From positions 1 to 64,000 of the forward strand of contig LCFW01000002.1 of the NCBI GenBank assembly GCA_000999315.1: DNA of 64,000 nt, given 5' to 3'. The position numbers and the translations under genes are program-made. Source of the stretch: Candidatus Peregrinibacteria bacterium GW2011_GWF2_43_17 (lineage in GTDB: Bacteria > Patescibacteriota > Gracilibacteria > UBA1369 > UBA12470). The notes under the pieces were generated by a model that was given only the letters and a program-made list of their open reading frames with translations, was not told the DNA's origin and made no database searches. Below, one piece after another: positions 1 to 8,053 of the stretch (within the stretch, counting starts at the first letter, position 1; the number at the start of each line of letters is the position of its first letter).

Positions 1-128
1 AAGTGGAATTCGTGTCGAAATTTCGCAACATTTCACGAAACAACCTTGTGCGTTGCGCGGTCAAGGTTTTAATGTAAAAATCGCCTCCGCCCCCACGTCA
101 TAGCACGCCGAACCCGTGTCGGGATTTC
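1..128 (-). repeat. Dispersed repeat, copy A (inverted relative to copy at 31171)
   Basis: Read on the minus strand, positions 128-90 match 31171-31209 at 36 of 39 bases. The similarity continues with small gaps through the shared words GACCGCGCAA, TTTCGTGAAA and TTTCGACAC to about position 12. The element is non-coding, richer in CG than its neighbours, and may extend past the window edge. Its nature (mobile repeat, regulatory or structural) cannot be told from the sequence. Confidence 0.7.
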
Positions 129-166
129 ACGAAAAACCTACGATAATTCGATACGACAACGTTTCG

Positions 167-442
167 TCATACAGTCGGCTTACCATCGGCAAGAGCATCG
201 GCAAGAGCCCGATCTGAATCCTCATCCATGTTATCGTTATCCAAATCCTCGGGAGGCAGTGATCTTACCAAGGCCGCCATATCACGTTGCCATTGACCAA
301 GCCCCAAATAAATATCGGAAGGACCGGATTGCGGACCAACCCCCATGTTTGTACATGTACGACCTCGCAGAGTGGCTTCTTCAGGTTTGTTATCATTTTG
401 TTCTGTTCCCATGATCCCAATTTTATCAGATCGCGACGCCAT
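167..442 (-). CDS. Small acidic protein, function unknown
   Basis: A 91-residue reading frame divergent from uvrA. The product is hydrophilic with no membrane segment. It has a Gly/Pro-containing middle and an acidic C-terminal third (LPPEDLDNDNMDEDSDR, then ADALADG). I see no convincing ribosome site for the first ATG; an internal ATG at residue 11 (MGTEQND) is an equally good start. No family is recognised. It is kept because the composition is protein-like and no other gene occupies this stretch, but it may be spurious. Confidence 0.4.
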   Translation of the reverse strand: MASRSDKIGIMGTEQNDNKPEEATLRGRTCTNMGVGPQSGPSDIYLGLGQWQRDMAALVRSLPPEDLDNDNMDEDSDRALADALADGKPTV

Positions 443-540
443 GCCAAGTATTCGTATGCTAACAAAATTTGCTCACCCCTCGATTTTATGTTATCCTCCA
501 CCAGCTTATTTCGCGTTCAATCTTCTTAACTCTTTATCCC

Positions 541-3432
541 ATGCACGCCGATCACATATATGTAAAGAAAGCCAGAATTCACAATCTCAAGAGCATAGAT
601 GTAAAAATCCCGCGCGACAAAATGACGGTTATTACGGGTTTGTCGGGGTCGGGGAAATCATCATTGGCTTTCGATACTATTTATGCCGAAGGGCAAAGAA
701 GATACGTGGAAAGTCTTTCGACTTACGCGCGACAATTTCTACAACTTATGGATAAGCCGGAAGTCGAATCGATAGAAGGCCTTTCGCCGGCAATTTCAAT
801 AGATCAAAAAACAGCAACCAGGAATCCTCGTTCAACCGTCGGTACAGTCACGGAGATTTATGATTTCTTGAGATTACTTTTTGCGAAAATCGGCCACCCG
901 CACTGCTATAAATGCGGCAAGGCGATCACCAGGCAAAACCCGAGCCAAATAGTTGACCATGTCGCCGCCATGGAAGAGGGAAGGCGAGTGCTTTTATTGT
1001 CACCTGTTATAAACGACAGAAAAGGCGGGATTCAAAAAGCCATAGAGAACATAAAAAAAGAAGGTTTTGTCAGAGTTGTTTTGGATGGCGAAATGTACAG
1101 CATCTTGGAAGTCCCAGAACTTGATGAGAATAAAAAACATTCACTCGATATAGTCGTAGACAGATTGATCGTTAAAGATCTCGGAAAAATGGTCCAAAAG
1201 CTGACGTCCGGACAAGAAATAGACCTGCCGAATCCGAACAGAACGCGACTTGCCGACTCGATAGAAACGGCGCTCAAACATGGCAATGGATCGGTTATAG
1301 TTCAAGATCATGAAACAAAAGAGAGGCAAATATTTTCCGAAAAATTCGCATGTGCGGATTGCGGAATAAGCTTGCCGGAAATCGAGCCGAGAAATTTTTC
1401 TTTCAACAGTCCTCACGGCGCATGCGAACAATGTCACGGACTCGGTACGAAATTGGAAGTCGACCCTGACCTCGTAATTCCAAACAAATCGCTTTCGATA
1501 AGCGAAGGAGCGATAATACCTTGGGCGGCAACAACATCGCATTTGAGTTGGTACAACAGGATTCTCGAGGCGGTAGCCACAAAACATAAGTTCTCGATAG
1601 ACGTGGCGGTTTCGGAAATGGATGAAGAAGATTTGAAAAAAGTTTTCTACGGGACAGGCGATGAAAAATATAGCGTCAAAATGGAATCCCTCGATGGAAA
1701 CGGAGCTTTTGAAGGAGAATATAAGACGAGGTTTGAAGGCGTGATTCCGAATTTGGAAAGAAGATATTTGGAAACAGACTCGGACTACATAAGAAGAAAA
1801 ATCGAAGATTACATGCGCGTGCTCAAATGCCCGAAATGTCACGGCAAAAGGCTTAAAAAAGAGATGCTTTCGGTAATTGTGAATGGGAAATCCATCATAG
1901 ATACGACGGAATTTTCGATAGCATCGGCAAAAGATTTTTTTGAGAGCTTGAATCTGACCGAAATGGAGAAAATAATCGCCGAGCCGATTTTAAAAGAGGT
2001 TCTCAACAGATTGAAATTCTTAAACAACGTCGGTATATCGTATCTCACTTTGGACAGAGCGGCAAACACTCTTTCCGGCGGGGAAGCGCAAAGAATCAGG
2101 CTTGCGACACAAATCGGTTCTCACCTTGTCGGAGTCCTTTACGTTCTCGACGAGCCTTCGATAGGTTTGCACCAAAACGACAACGAAAAATTAATAAAAA
2201 CCCTCCACTCGCTTCGTGACATAGGTAATACCGTGATCGTGGTTGAACACGACATAGACACCATGCTCGCGGCCGATTATATCCTCGATATCGGACCGGG
2301 CGCGGGTAAACACGGCGGAGAGGTGGTTTTCGCCGGCACGCCCGAAGAAATTTTAAAAGACAAAACATCGATAACCGGCCAATATCTTTCAGGTAAGAAG
2401 CAAATACCCATCCCTGAAAAAAGGCGAGAAGGAAACGGCAAATTCATAGAAATTCTAGGCGCATGCGAGCACAATTTGAAAGATATAGATGTAAAATTGC
2501 CTCTCGGCACTTTCGTCGGCATTTCGGGTGTCTCCGGTTCCGGCAAATCAACTCTTATTAATGATATTTTGGTCAAAAAAGTTTCGGCGACAATAAACAG
2601 ATCGAAAGTTTTTGCCGGCGCACACAGAGAAATCCGAGGCATTGAACATTTGGATAGGCTCATCAACATCGATCAATCGCCGATAGGCAGAACGCCGAGA
2701 TCGAATCCGGCGACATATACCGGAGTATTCACAGACGTAAGAGAACTTTTCGCATCAACGCCCGACGCGAAAATGCGCGGCTACAAACCCGGCAGATTCA
2801 GTTTCAACGTCAAGGGCGGACGTTGCGAGGCTTGCCAGGGCGACGGCATCAAGAAAATCGAAATGCACTTCCTCCCGGATGTCTACGTCCCTTGCGAGGT
2901 TTGTAAGGGTAAAAGATACAACCAAGAAGCCCTCGAAATTACTTACAGGGGCAAAAATATATCCGACGTCCTCGATATGACGGTTGATGAAGCGTTGGAG
3001 TTTTTCAGGTCTATCCCGGCAGTTAAAACCAAACTCAAAACACTCTCCGAAGTCGGCTTGGGATATATACATTTGGGACAGCCGGCAACAACTTTGTCGG
3101 GAGGCGAGGCCCAGAGAATAAAATTGGCGACCGAGCTTTGCAAAAGAGCTACGGGTCAAACGCTCTATGTTCTAGACGAGCCTACAACCGGTTTACATTT
3201 TGAAGATGTTAAAAGGCTTCTGGATGTTTTGCAGAAACTGGTTGATAAAGGCAACACGGTGCTCACAATCGAACACAATTTGGATGTCATTAAGTCGGTA
3301 GACTATATTATAGATTTGGGACCCGAAGGAGGAGACGAAGGAGGGGAAATAACGGGGGTGGGTACGCCGGAAGAAATAGCGAAAGAGAAAAAGTCATATA
3401 CGGGGAAGTGGTTGGCAAAGGTGGGGCTGTAG
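541..3432 (+). CDS. uvrA: Excinuclease ABC subunit A
   Basis: UvrA is the damage-recognising ABC ATPase of nucleotide excision repair; it works as a dimer with UvrB in the cytoplasm. The 963-residue product has two ATPase modules. Module one has Walker [10 protein letters not shown] near residue 33, signature LSGGEAQR near 511 and Walker [10 protein letters not shown] near 535. Module two has GVSGSGKST near 663, LSGGEAQR near 852 and VLDEPTTGL near 877. Zinc-binding cysteine pairs are visible (CYKC, CADC with CEQC, CEAC with CEVC). Length fits the family (about 940). An in-frame ATG at 469 would add 24 residues, but the UvrA consensus begins at [16 protein letters not shown], so 541 is chosen. 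The gene appears monocistronic. Confidence 0.97.
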   Translation: MHADHIYVKKARIHNLKSIDVKIPRDKMTVITGLSGSGKSSLAFDTIYAEGQRRYVESLSTYARQFLQLMDKPEVESIEGLSPAISIDQKTATRNPRSTVGTVTEIYDFLRLLFAKIGHPHCYKCGKAITRQNPSQIVDHVAAMEEGRRVLLLSPVINDRKGGIQKAIENIKKEGFVRVVLDGEMYSILEVPELDENKKHSLDIVVDRLIVKDLGKMVQKLTSGQEIDLPNPNRTRLADSIETALKHGNGSVIVQDHETKERQIFSEKFACADCGISLPEIEPRNFSFNSPHGACEQCHGLGTKLEVDPDLVIPNKSLSISEGAIIPWAATTSHLSWYNRILEAVATKHKFSIDVAVSEMDEEDLKKVFYGTGDEKYSVKMESLDGNGAFEGEYKTRFEGVIPNLERRYLETDSDYIRRKIEDYMRVLKCPKCHGKRLKKEMLSVIVNGKSIIDTTEFSIASAKDFFESLNLTEMEKIIAEPILKEVLNRLKFLNNVGISYLTLDRAANTLSGGEAQRIRLATQIGSHLVGVLYVLDEPSIGLHQNDNEKLIKTLHSLRDIGNTVIVVEHDIDTMLAADYILDIGPGAGKHGGEVVFAGTPEEILKDKTSITGQYLSGKKQIPIPEKRREGNGKFIEILGACEHNLKDIDVKLPLGTFVGISGVSGSGKSTLINDILVKKVSATINRSKVFAGAHREIRGIEHLDRLINIDQSPIGRTPRSNPATYTGVFTDVRELFASTPDAKMRGYKPGRFSFNVKGGRCEACQGDGIKKIEMHFLPDVYVPCEVCKGKRYNQEALEITYRGKNISDVLDMTVDEALEFFRSIPAVKTKLKTLSEVGLGYIHLGQPATTLSGGEAQRIKLATELCKRATGQTLYVLDEPTTGLHFEDVKRLLDVLQKLVDKGNTVLTIEHNLDVIKSVDYIIDLGPEGGDEGGEITGVGTPEEIAKEKKSYTGKWLAKVGL

Positions 3433-3640
3433 CGGGACGGGAAATTTGTCTTTTGCACAATATGGGGTACTTTTGATATTTAACGGGATTTAATAAAATA
3501 TAATCAGATTAGATAAAACATCTTTAATTCTTTTAAAGCAAAACAAATAGCATCAAACGCAACTAAAAATTTATAAAACCATTTTAAACTCGCGAAAATA
3601 TGATAAACTTTAACTCGTAAACAAAAACAAAAACAAAAAT

Positions 3641-3669
3641 TTGAAAAATTAAACAAAGAGTGTTATAAT
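3641..3669 (+). promoter_or_regulatory. Sigma70-type promoter for the small HTH gene
   Basis: TTGAAA at 3641-3646, a 17-bp spacer and TATAAT at 3664-3669, with a TGn extension just before the -10. It lies 36 bp upstream of the ATG at 3705 in an AT-rich stretch (3433-3704) that holds nothing else recognisable. Confidence 0.75.
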
Positions 3670-3699
3670 TAAACAAAGTTAAACAAAATTAAATCAAAG
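3649..3699 (+). repeat. Helically phased TTAAACAAA direct repeats
   Basis: TTAAACAAA occurs at 3649, 3669 and 3679, and a variant TTAAATCAAA begins at 3689. Spacings of 20, 10 and 10 bp place the copies on one face of the DNA. They surround the -10 element and end just before the HTH gene at 3705. They may be an autoregulatory operator for that protein; this is inference. Confidence 0.65.
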
Positions 3700-3704
3700 A
3701 GATC

Positions 3705-3875
3705 ATGAGCGGTAGCCTTATGACACCCGAGCAAGTGGCCAAGACACTTCAACTACACCATTTGACGGTGCTTAAGCTCATCAAGCAAAGAAAACTTAGG
3801 GCAATTAAATTTGGACGCGTTTATAGAATAAGGGAAAGCGATCTGGATTCATTCTTGGACAAAAGCTACTCCTAA
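3705..3875 (+). CDS. Excisionase-family helix-turn-helix protein
   Basis: A 56-residue protein whose whole length is a MerR/excisionase-like winged helix-turn-helix: MTPEQVAKTLQLHHLTVLKL is the recognition region, followed by the wing FGRVYRIRESDLDSFL. Such domains bind DNA; in isolation they act as excisionases, antitoxin-like repressors or small regulators. It sits behind a good promoter and a set of phased repeats and 8 bp before a zinc-ribbon gene, so the two are probably cotranscribed. No integrase is nearby, so a regulatory role is more likely than excision. An internal ATG at residue 6 is an alternative start. Confidence 0.75.
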   Translation: MSGSLMTPEQVAKTLQLHHLTVLKLIKQRKLRAIKFGRVYRIRESDLDSFLDKSYS

Positions 3876-3883
3876 CCTCACAT

Positions 3884-4060
3884 ATGCTGTTAAACTGTCT
3901 AAACTGCGGCAAATCCGTCTCGAACAGAAAAGAGTTCTGTCCATACTGTCGCCACGAAATTCCGGTCTATCTGCAAGAAACGAGGCAACAACGAAGTCTC
4001 ACGCGAAGCTTGATCAAAACAAACTGCAAGGGGACGATAATGTCGGTGGTGAAACGATAG
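3884..4060 (+). CDS. Small zinc-ribbon protein
   Basis: A 58-residue basic protein starting MLLNCLNCGKSVSNRKEFCPYC. Two CxxC pairs (residues 5/8 and 19/22) form a typical zinc-ribbon knuckle, followed by an Arg/Lys-rich tail (TRQQRSLTRSLIK). Zinc ribbons of this size mediate nucleic acid or protein contacts; the specific role is unknown. It follows the HTH gene after 8 bp and ends just before a strong hairpin, so the two small genes make a closed transcription unit. Confidence 0.6.
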   Translation: MLLNCLNCGKSVSNRKEFCPYCRHEIPVYLQETRQQRSLTRSLIKTNCKGTIMSVVKR

Positions 4061-4063
4061 ATT

Positions 4064-4120
4064 TAGGCAGTGTTCACATATATTTTTTGCATCGTAAAAA
4101 ATATATGTGAACACTGCCTA
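4064..4120. terminator. 25-bp perfect inverted repeat, bidirectional terminator
   Basis: Arms 4064-4088 and 4096-4120 are perfectly complementary, with a 7-nt loop. Six T/A pairs at the loop end and TAGGCAG at the base make it strong on both strands. It lies between convergent genes and overlaps the stop codon of the minus-strand gene (4118-4120). Confidence 0.8.
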
Positions 4121-5134
4121 GTTCCCGCACTGCTTCTTCGCAATCTTATGTGCCAATTTTTTCGCGTTCGGTATATCGGTTTTGGATGAAATGGTCAATA
4201 TCCCCTCGAGTTCCTGCAAGCTCGCCGACAAAGCCGAAGATATTTCGGCACCACCTTCACTATATAAAGTTTTATATTTTGCCAAAAGTTGAGCTTCGTT
4301 ATATTCGGTGTCGTAAGTGTCGAGCGCATCGACGTAAGAGTCAAAAGATTCGACTATGCCGCTGTTGTACGACGAATCGGGAAATCCGGGGAAACTCGTC
4401 GTGGGATCAAAAAAGAAATCGAAATGTTTTTGGAAAAATCCTTCCTCGTCGTTTTTTGGCGCATCTTTGGCTCCGGCCTCGGCGGGTGTATCTTCGTTAT
4501 CGTCTTCGGATTGGAATGCTTCTTTTATCGCGTCAACGGTTTCGCCGATGTGGTTCCATTTCTCAACAACTCCGCTCCATCCGCAAGCGCCGGTTAGATA
4601 GTTTTCGATATTATCGGAGTATTTTTCAATAAAAGAATAAAAATAAACGTCGAAATCGGGTCCTTCAAACCACTCTTGTTCGGTAACGAATTTTCCATAC
4701 ATTTCATCATATAAAAACCCTTCCAAATATACGCCTATCTCGGACGACAGCGTCTCGATTTCGCTACCCGTCATGGACTCCAAAGCCGAACTTGCCGCAT
4801 TTCTGACAAAATAAAGCTCCATTCGTTTCGCCTTATATTCGGTTTCCATGTCGCTTAAGCCGTTGTAGTCGCACGCGTAATATTTTTCTCTTATGGATTC
4901 GCGAATCGAATCAAGTTCTTCTTCCAAGGCGAAAATATCTTCGACCTCGCACATGTTTTTGGTGAAAATATCGTACCAATACACGGAGAAATCCTGGAGG
5001 TCTATAACCGTAGAAAGAAAAGATACAAATCCTTTGCCACACTCGGTATCCTCGTCGGCGGCATATGAAACTGGGACACAAAACATAACCGCCATAAGCG
5101 GACTCAAAATCCAAATTGTAATTTTTTTAATCAT
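4118..5134 (-). CDS. Secreted protein of unknown function, last gene of the giant-protein operon
   Basis: A 338-residue protein with a signal peptide (MIKKITIWILSPLMAVMFC, predicted cleavage after SYA near residue 25) and no later membrane segment. The mature part is acidic and largely helical, with aromatic-rich stretches (DFDVYFYSFIEKYSDNIENYL) and a mid-protein acidic linker (SEDDNEDTPAEAG). Six mature cysteines could form disulfides. I recognise no domain. Its start overlaps the stop of the 559-residue gene by four bases (ATGA), so translation is coupled and it belongs to the five-gene secreted-protein operon. A partner or accessory role for the giant surface protein is inferred from position only. 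Confidence 0.8.
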   Translation of the reverse strand: MIKKITIWILSPLMAVMFCVPVSYAADEDTECGKGFVSFLSTVIDLQDFSVYWYDIFTKNMCEVEDIFALEEELDSIRESIREKYYACDYNGLSDMETEYKAKRMELYFVRNAASSALESMTGSEIETLSSEIGVYLEGFLYDEMYGKFVTEQEWFEGPDFDVYFYSFIEKYSDNIENYLTGACGWSGVVEKWNHIGETVDAIKEAFQSEDDNEDTPAEAGAKDAPKNDEEGFFQKHFDFFFDPTTSFPGFPDSSYNSGIVESFDSYVDALDTYDTEYNEAQLLAKYKTLYSEGGAEISSALSASLQELEGILTISSKTDIPNAKKLAHKIAKKQCGN

Positions 5135-6810
5135 TCGATGTAATCTTTTTTAGATATCGAATCCAAATACAATTGCGCGTCGAGAAGTAAAAGTTCAATC
5201 GCGGTAAAGAAAGAGTTTGTTTGAGCCATCTCATAAGAAAGAGCCTGATACATGGTGTTCATATCGGAAAGTTGCGTCGCTATCGAATACTCGGTCAAAG
5301 CTTCTATTTGTGTTTCCAATTCCTGCATCGTTAGGTTAAGGATTTCATCGGTGCTGGCGACCAAAGAAGTCGTGCCGTAAGTGCTTTGTACCAAAGCGGT
5401 ATATTTATCGGTTAAAGAAGAATAATCGGAGGCGACTGCGCCGGTTGTCGTATTCGGATATAAAGCCTCTTTTAAATTCGCGACTATATCACCCACGGAA
5501 ACGACGATATCATCGTTCGGCGGAGTCAAAATCGGATTGGTAAGAACAAAAACGCCGAAACTCGGGATCAATGCCGAAAAAGAAGATTTACAAGTCGCAT
5601 CTTCCATCATACTTCCGGTCAACTTGCTCGGACTTAAGTCGTGCGAAGTGACATCCGCGAGAGTTTGTTTGATATAACTTATATGGCAAGCGATACAATT
5701 GTCGGTCTCTTGATAAGAATAATCTTCGTCATCGCCGGTTATGAAATTGATTTCCAGACATAAAATATCATCGCAAGGGAGTTCTCTCGACCAATCGGCG
5801 GATTCGGGACCTTCCAAAGAGTTGTAAAAATCATCTGCGGCGGTCGGTTCCGCTGTCGAGGCGGTTGCGTCGGTGCCATTATCGTCGGACTTTCCGCCAC
5901 CATTGTCGGCCGAACTTTCAGCGGTGTCGGATGATTCGGAGCCAACGGCGCTTTCTTGGAAATCGGATATCGCGCCGGAAAGAGTATCGTCATCGAAACA
6001 TTCGAGCTTACTCTCGGAAATATCTTCGGCTGTATCTTCTTCGGACTTCTCGGCTCCCTCGGCGGATACGGCATCGGATGTGGATGCGGATTCGGATTCC
6101 GATTCGGATGTCACGGTATCGTCACTGGTGGCGGAAACGGCTTCTCCTTCATAAGATCTTGTCAAATCTTCATCCGTCTCCGCGGAATCGTCATCGCCGG
6201 AAACAGAATCATCGCCGGTCCAAGTGTCGGTTACGCCTGCGAACAATATGTATTCAATGGTTTTTAAATCCGTGATCAAGTCGAAACCCGAATCGGAAGT
6301 GTCGCCATTCGCGTACATTTCGTTGGTTTCGGTTTGGACGGAAAGTTCGCTTCTTAAAGATTCATTGGCCAAAGCGTTGTAAAAATACGTTTTCATTACC
6401 GCGCTTTTTTCATATCGTCCTTGTATAGTGCTCAAATCTTCGATTTCTTCGTATTCGCTGGCGGAAGAATCAAAAACCGTCATCGGATCCGCGCCCAACA
6501 AACTCCCATCGGTATTTCCGTCAACTATGGCGGTTACATAATCTAGATTGGAATCGCTCGTGCCATAACCGAAATAAGTTGCGGTAGATTCGAGAGCGGC
6601 GGTAGCCGGCTCGACTTTGACTTTATCATAAACATAATAATATAAATTTTGTCCGTTATCTTTGTATTTGTCTCCCGACGAGTCGTCCATCGTCTTATAA
6701 TACTCTTCCCACTCTCCGAAAACAACGGGAGCGAAAGAGTACAAAGAGACGATCACCACAACGGCTATCAGTATTTTGGAGCCCCATTTTTGATCGAAAG
6801 TTTTTTTCAT
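5131..6810 (-). CDS. Secreted or anchored protein with acidic Ser-rich linker, unknown function
   Basis: A 559-residue protein. The N-terminal hydrophobic segment (ILIAVVVIVSLYSFAPVVF, residues 12-30) is a signal peptide or anchor. Residues about 170-330 are low-complexity Ser/Asp/Glu/Ala sequence typical of extended surface linkers. The C-terminal third contains a CxxCH motif (NCIACHISYIK) and long helical segments (SYEMAQTNSFFTAIELLLLDAQ). CxxCH is the heme attachment motif of c-type cytochromes, but there is only one copy and no cytochrome maturation gene in the window, so heme binding is doubtful. The gene touches its upstream neighbour (TAATG) and overlaps the downstream one by four bases. 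Confidence 0.8.
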   Translation of the reverse strand: MKKTFDQKWGSKILIAVVVIVSLYSFAPVVFGEWEEYYKTMDDSSGDKYKDNGQNLYYYVYDKVKVEPATAALESTATYFGYGTSDSNLDYVTAIVDGNTDGSLLGADPMTVFDSSASEYEEIEDLSTIQGRYEKSAVMKTYFYNALANESLRSELSVQTETNEMYANGDTSDSGFDLITDLKTIEYILFAGVTDTWTGDDSVSGDDDSAETDEDLTRSYEGEAVSATSDDTVTSESESESASTSDAVSAEGAEKSEEDTAEDISESKLECFDDDTLSGAISDFQESAVGSESSDTAESSADNGGGKSDDNGTDATASTAEPTAADDFYNSLEGPESADWSRELPCDDILCLEINFITGDDEDYSYQETDNCIACHISYIKQTLADVTSHDLSPSKLTGSMMEDATCKSSFSALIPSFGVFVLTNPILTPPNDDIVVSVGDIVANLKEALYPNTTTGAVASDYSSLTDKYTALVQSTYGTTSLVASTDEILNLTMQELETQIEALTEYSIATQLSDMNTMYQALSYEMAQTNSFFTAIELLLLDAQLYLDSISKKDYIE

Positions 6811-7460
6811 TATTTGCAGTCCGTTGTTGATGCGTCAATAAAATCACTGGGCCACTCAGCGAGAGTGGTTCTGAAATCCGCCAAGGCGGAATTATAAGAC
6901 TCAAGAACTTTTATAATATCTTGATACTCTTTATGCAGGGGATACATTATTTGAAACTCATTATAAACCGCCAATGCCATATCGAGAGCTTTGAGCGCAT
7001 ACTCTTTTTCCAAAGATATGATTTGACTGCGCGAGGCGGCGTATTCGGTCATTTCGGAAATAGTTGTGGAGGCTTGAGAAGCGTCGGTGGCGTAAGCCGC
7101 ATGCTCCTGTAAGCCGGCAAGAAAATCCATATATTCAACGATCGCGGATTCCGCGACACAGTAAGTCGAAACATTTTCATCGGTGCAAGGGCTATCATCC
7201 GAAGGCGGTTCGGTGATCGGATCTTCCGCCTCAACCATAATCTCAAGTTTATCATTGAAAATCTTATTGATGTTTTCATGATAAGCGGATATCGCATCTT
7301 CCAAATCGCCGTAATTTTCTCTCCCGTATTTGCCAGTTTCGTCGTCATCCGCGGCGGAAATAATATTGTAATTCACGAATATCGCCATGATTATAAACGC
7401 GAGGCAGACTCTCCAATTTTTAAAAACCGTTATATGCATAAATTTTACATTTTGATACAT
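6810..7460 (-). CDS. Secreted helical protein, unknown function
   Basis: A 216-residue protein with a signal peptide (hydrophobic core LAFIIMAIFVNYNII, cleavage near ISA). The mature part is predicted mostly alpha-helical, contains a conserved-looking disulfide candidate pair (CTDENVSTYC) and ends in a cysteine two residues before the stop. The start is uncertain: ATG at 7460 overlaps the previous gene by 16 bp, while ATG at 7439 (MHITVFKNWR) begins just after its stop and still gives a good signal peptide. No family is recognised. It is third-from-last in the secreted-protein operon. Confidence 0.8.
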   Translation of the reverse strand: MYQNVKFMHITVFKNWRVCLAFIIMAIFVNYNIISAADDDETGKYGRENYGDLEDAISAYHENINKIFNDKLEIMVEAEDPITEPPSDDSPCTDENVSTYCVAESAIVEYMDFLAGLQEHAAYATDASQASTTISEMTEYAASRSQIISLEKEYALKALDMALAVYNEFQIMYPLHKEYQDIIKVLESYNSALADFRTTLAEWPSDFIDASTTDCK

Positions 7461-8053
7461 TGCTTCAGAAATCCCGGGAACATATCGGACATTTTTTTCA
7501 AATAAGCGTTTACATATCCGACATCGGTCGTCATATCGCGAAGTTTTTCATTGAGCCATTTGTACTCTTCCAAAAGGGCGGTGGTTTTTTTACCTGCCGA
7601 GCTCGACGCCACTTGCGTTACCAAAACCCTCTCGTTGGCTTCCACATGCTCATCTATGATGCCCTGGCATTCGGCTATTTTGTCGGTAACATCCACGAGG
7701 CTTTTACCGCCGGCCGTGGCAAGCGTGCCGTCCAAAGCTTCTTGAGCGGCCGCTTCATACGCGTTTTGCGCCTCCAAAACCAAATCCACAAGACCGGAAT
7801 TTTGCTCCTCGCTGGTTAAAACCTGATTCCAAAACTCCTCCAACGCCGGATCGGCGGCGCTTAAATACGCCATAATCGCCGTGTTGCAATCAAACTCGCT
7901 AGAGGCCGTTTCGGTTGCCGTTTCTCCCACTGACGCTTCTTCGCCTTCTTCCGCCAAAGTGATAATCCCGACATCGACAACCGCGCTTAAAACAATCACG
8001 AACAAAAAGAACAACAATATGTCCGTAACTGGTTTTTTTATTTTTATTTTCAT
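7445..8053 (-). CDS. Secreted helical protein, unknown function
   Basis: A 202-residue protein with an N-terminal membrane segment (ILLFFLFVIVLSAVVDVGII) that is probably a signal peptide cleaved near TLA. It then has an acidic Ser/Thr/Glu stretch and a helical domain with two widely spaced cysteines (EFDCNTAIMAYL and KIAECQGIID). It resembles the 216-residue neighbour in layout, so the two may be distant paralogues, though I could not align them convincingly. Its ATG overlaps the stop of the giant gene by four bases, which implies translational coupling. Confidence 0.8.
   Translation of the reverse strand: MKIKIKKPVTDILLFFLFVIVLSAVVDVGIITLAEEGEEASVGETATETASSEFDCNTAIMAYLSAADPALEEFWNQVLTSEEQNSGLVDLVLEAQNAYEAAAQEALDGTLATAGGKSLVDVTDKIAECQGIIDEHVEANERVLVTQVASSSAGKKTTALLEEYKWLNEKLRDMTTDVGYVNAYLKKMSDMFPGFLKQCIKM

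Noticed and set aside
1141-1842. 233-codon minus-strand frame opposite uvrA
   Set aside because: Antisense to the well-conserved uvrA. Its composition (Phe, Arg and Cys rich) is that of a shadow frame.
3705-3875. Excisionase of an integrated element
   Set aside because: The HTH family fits, but no integrase, att-like repeats or phage genes are near. A regulatory role is more likely.
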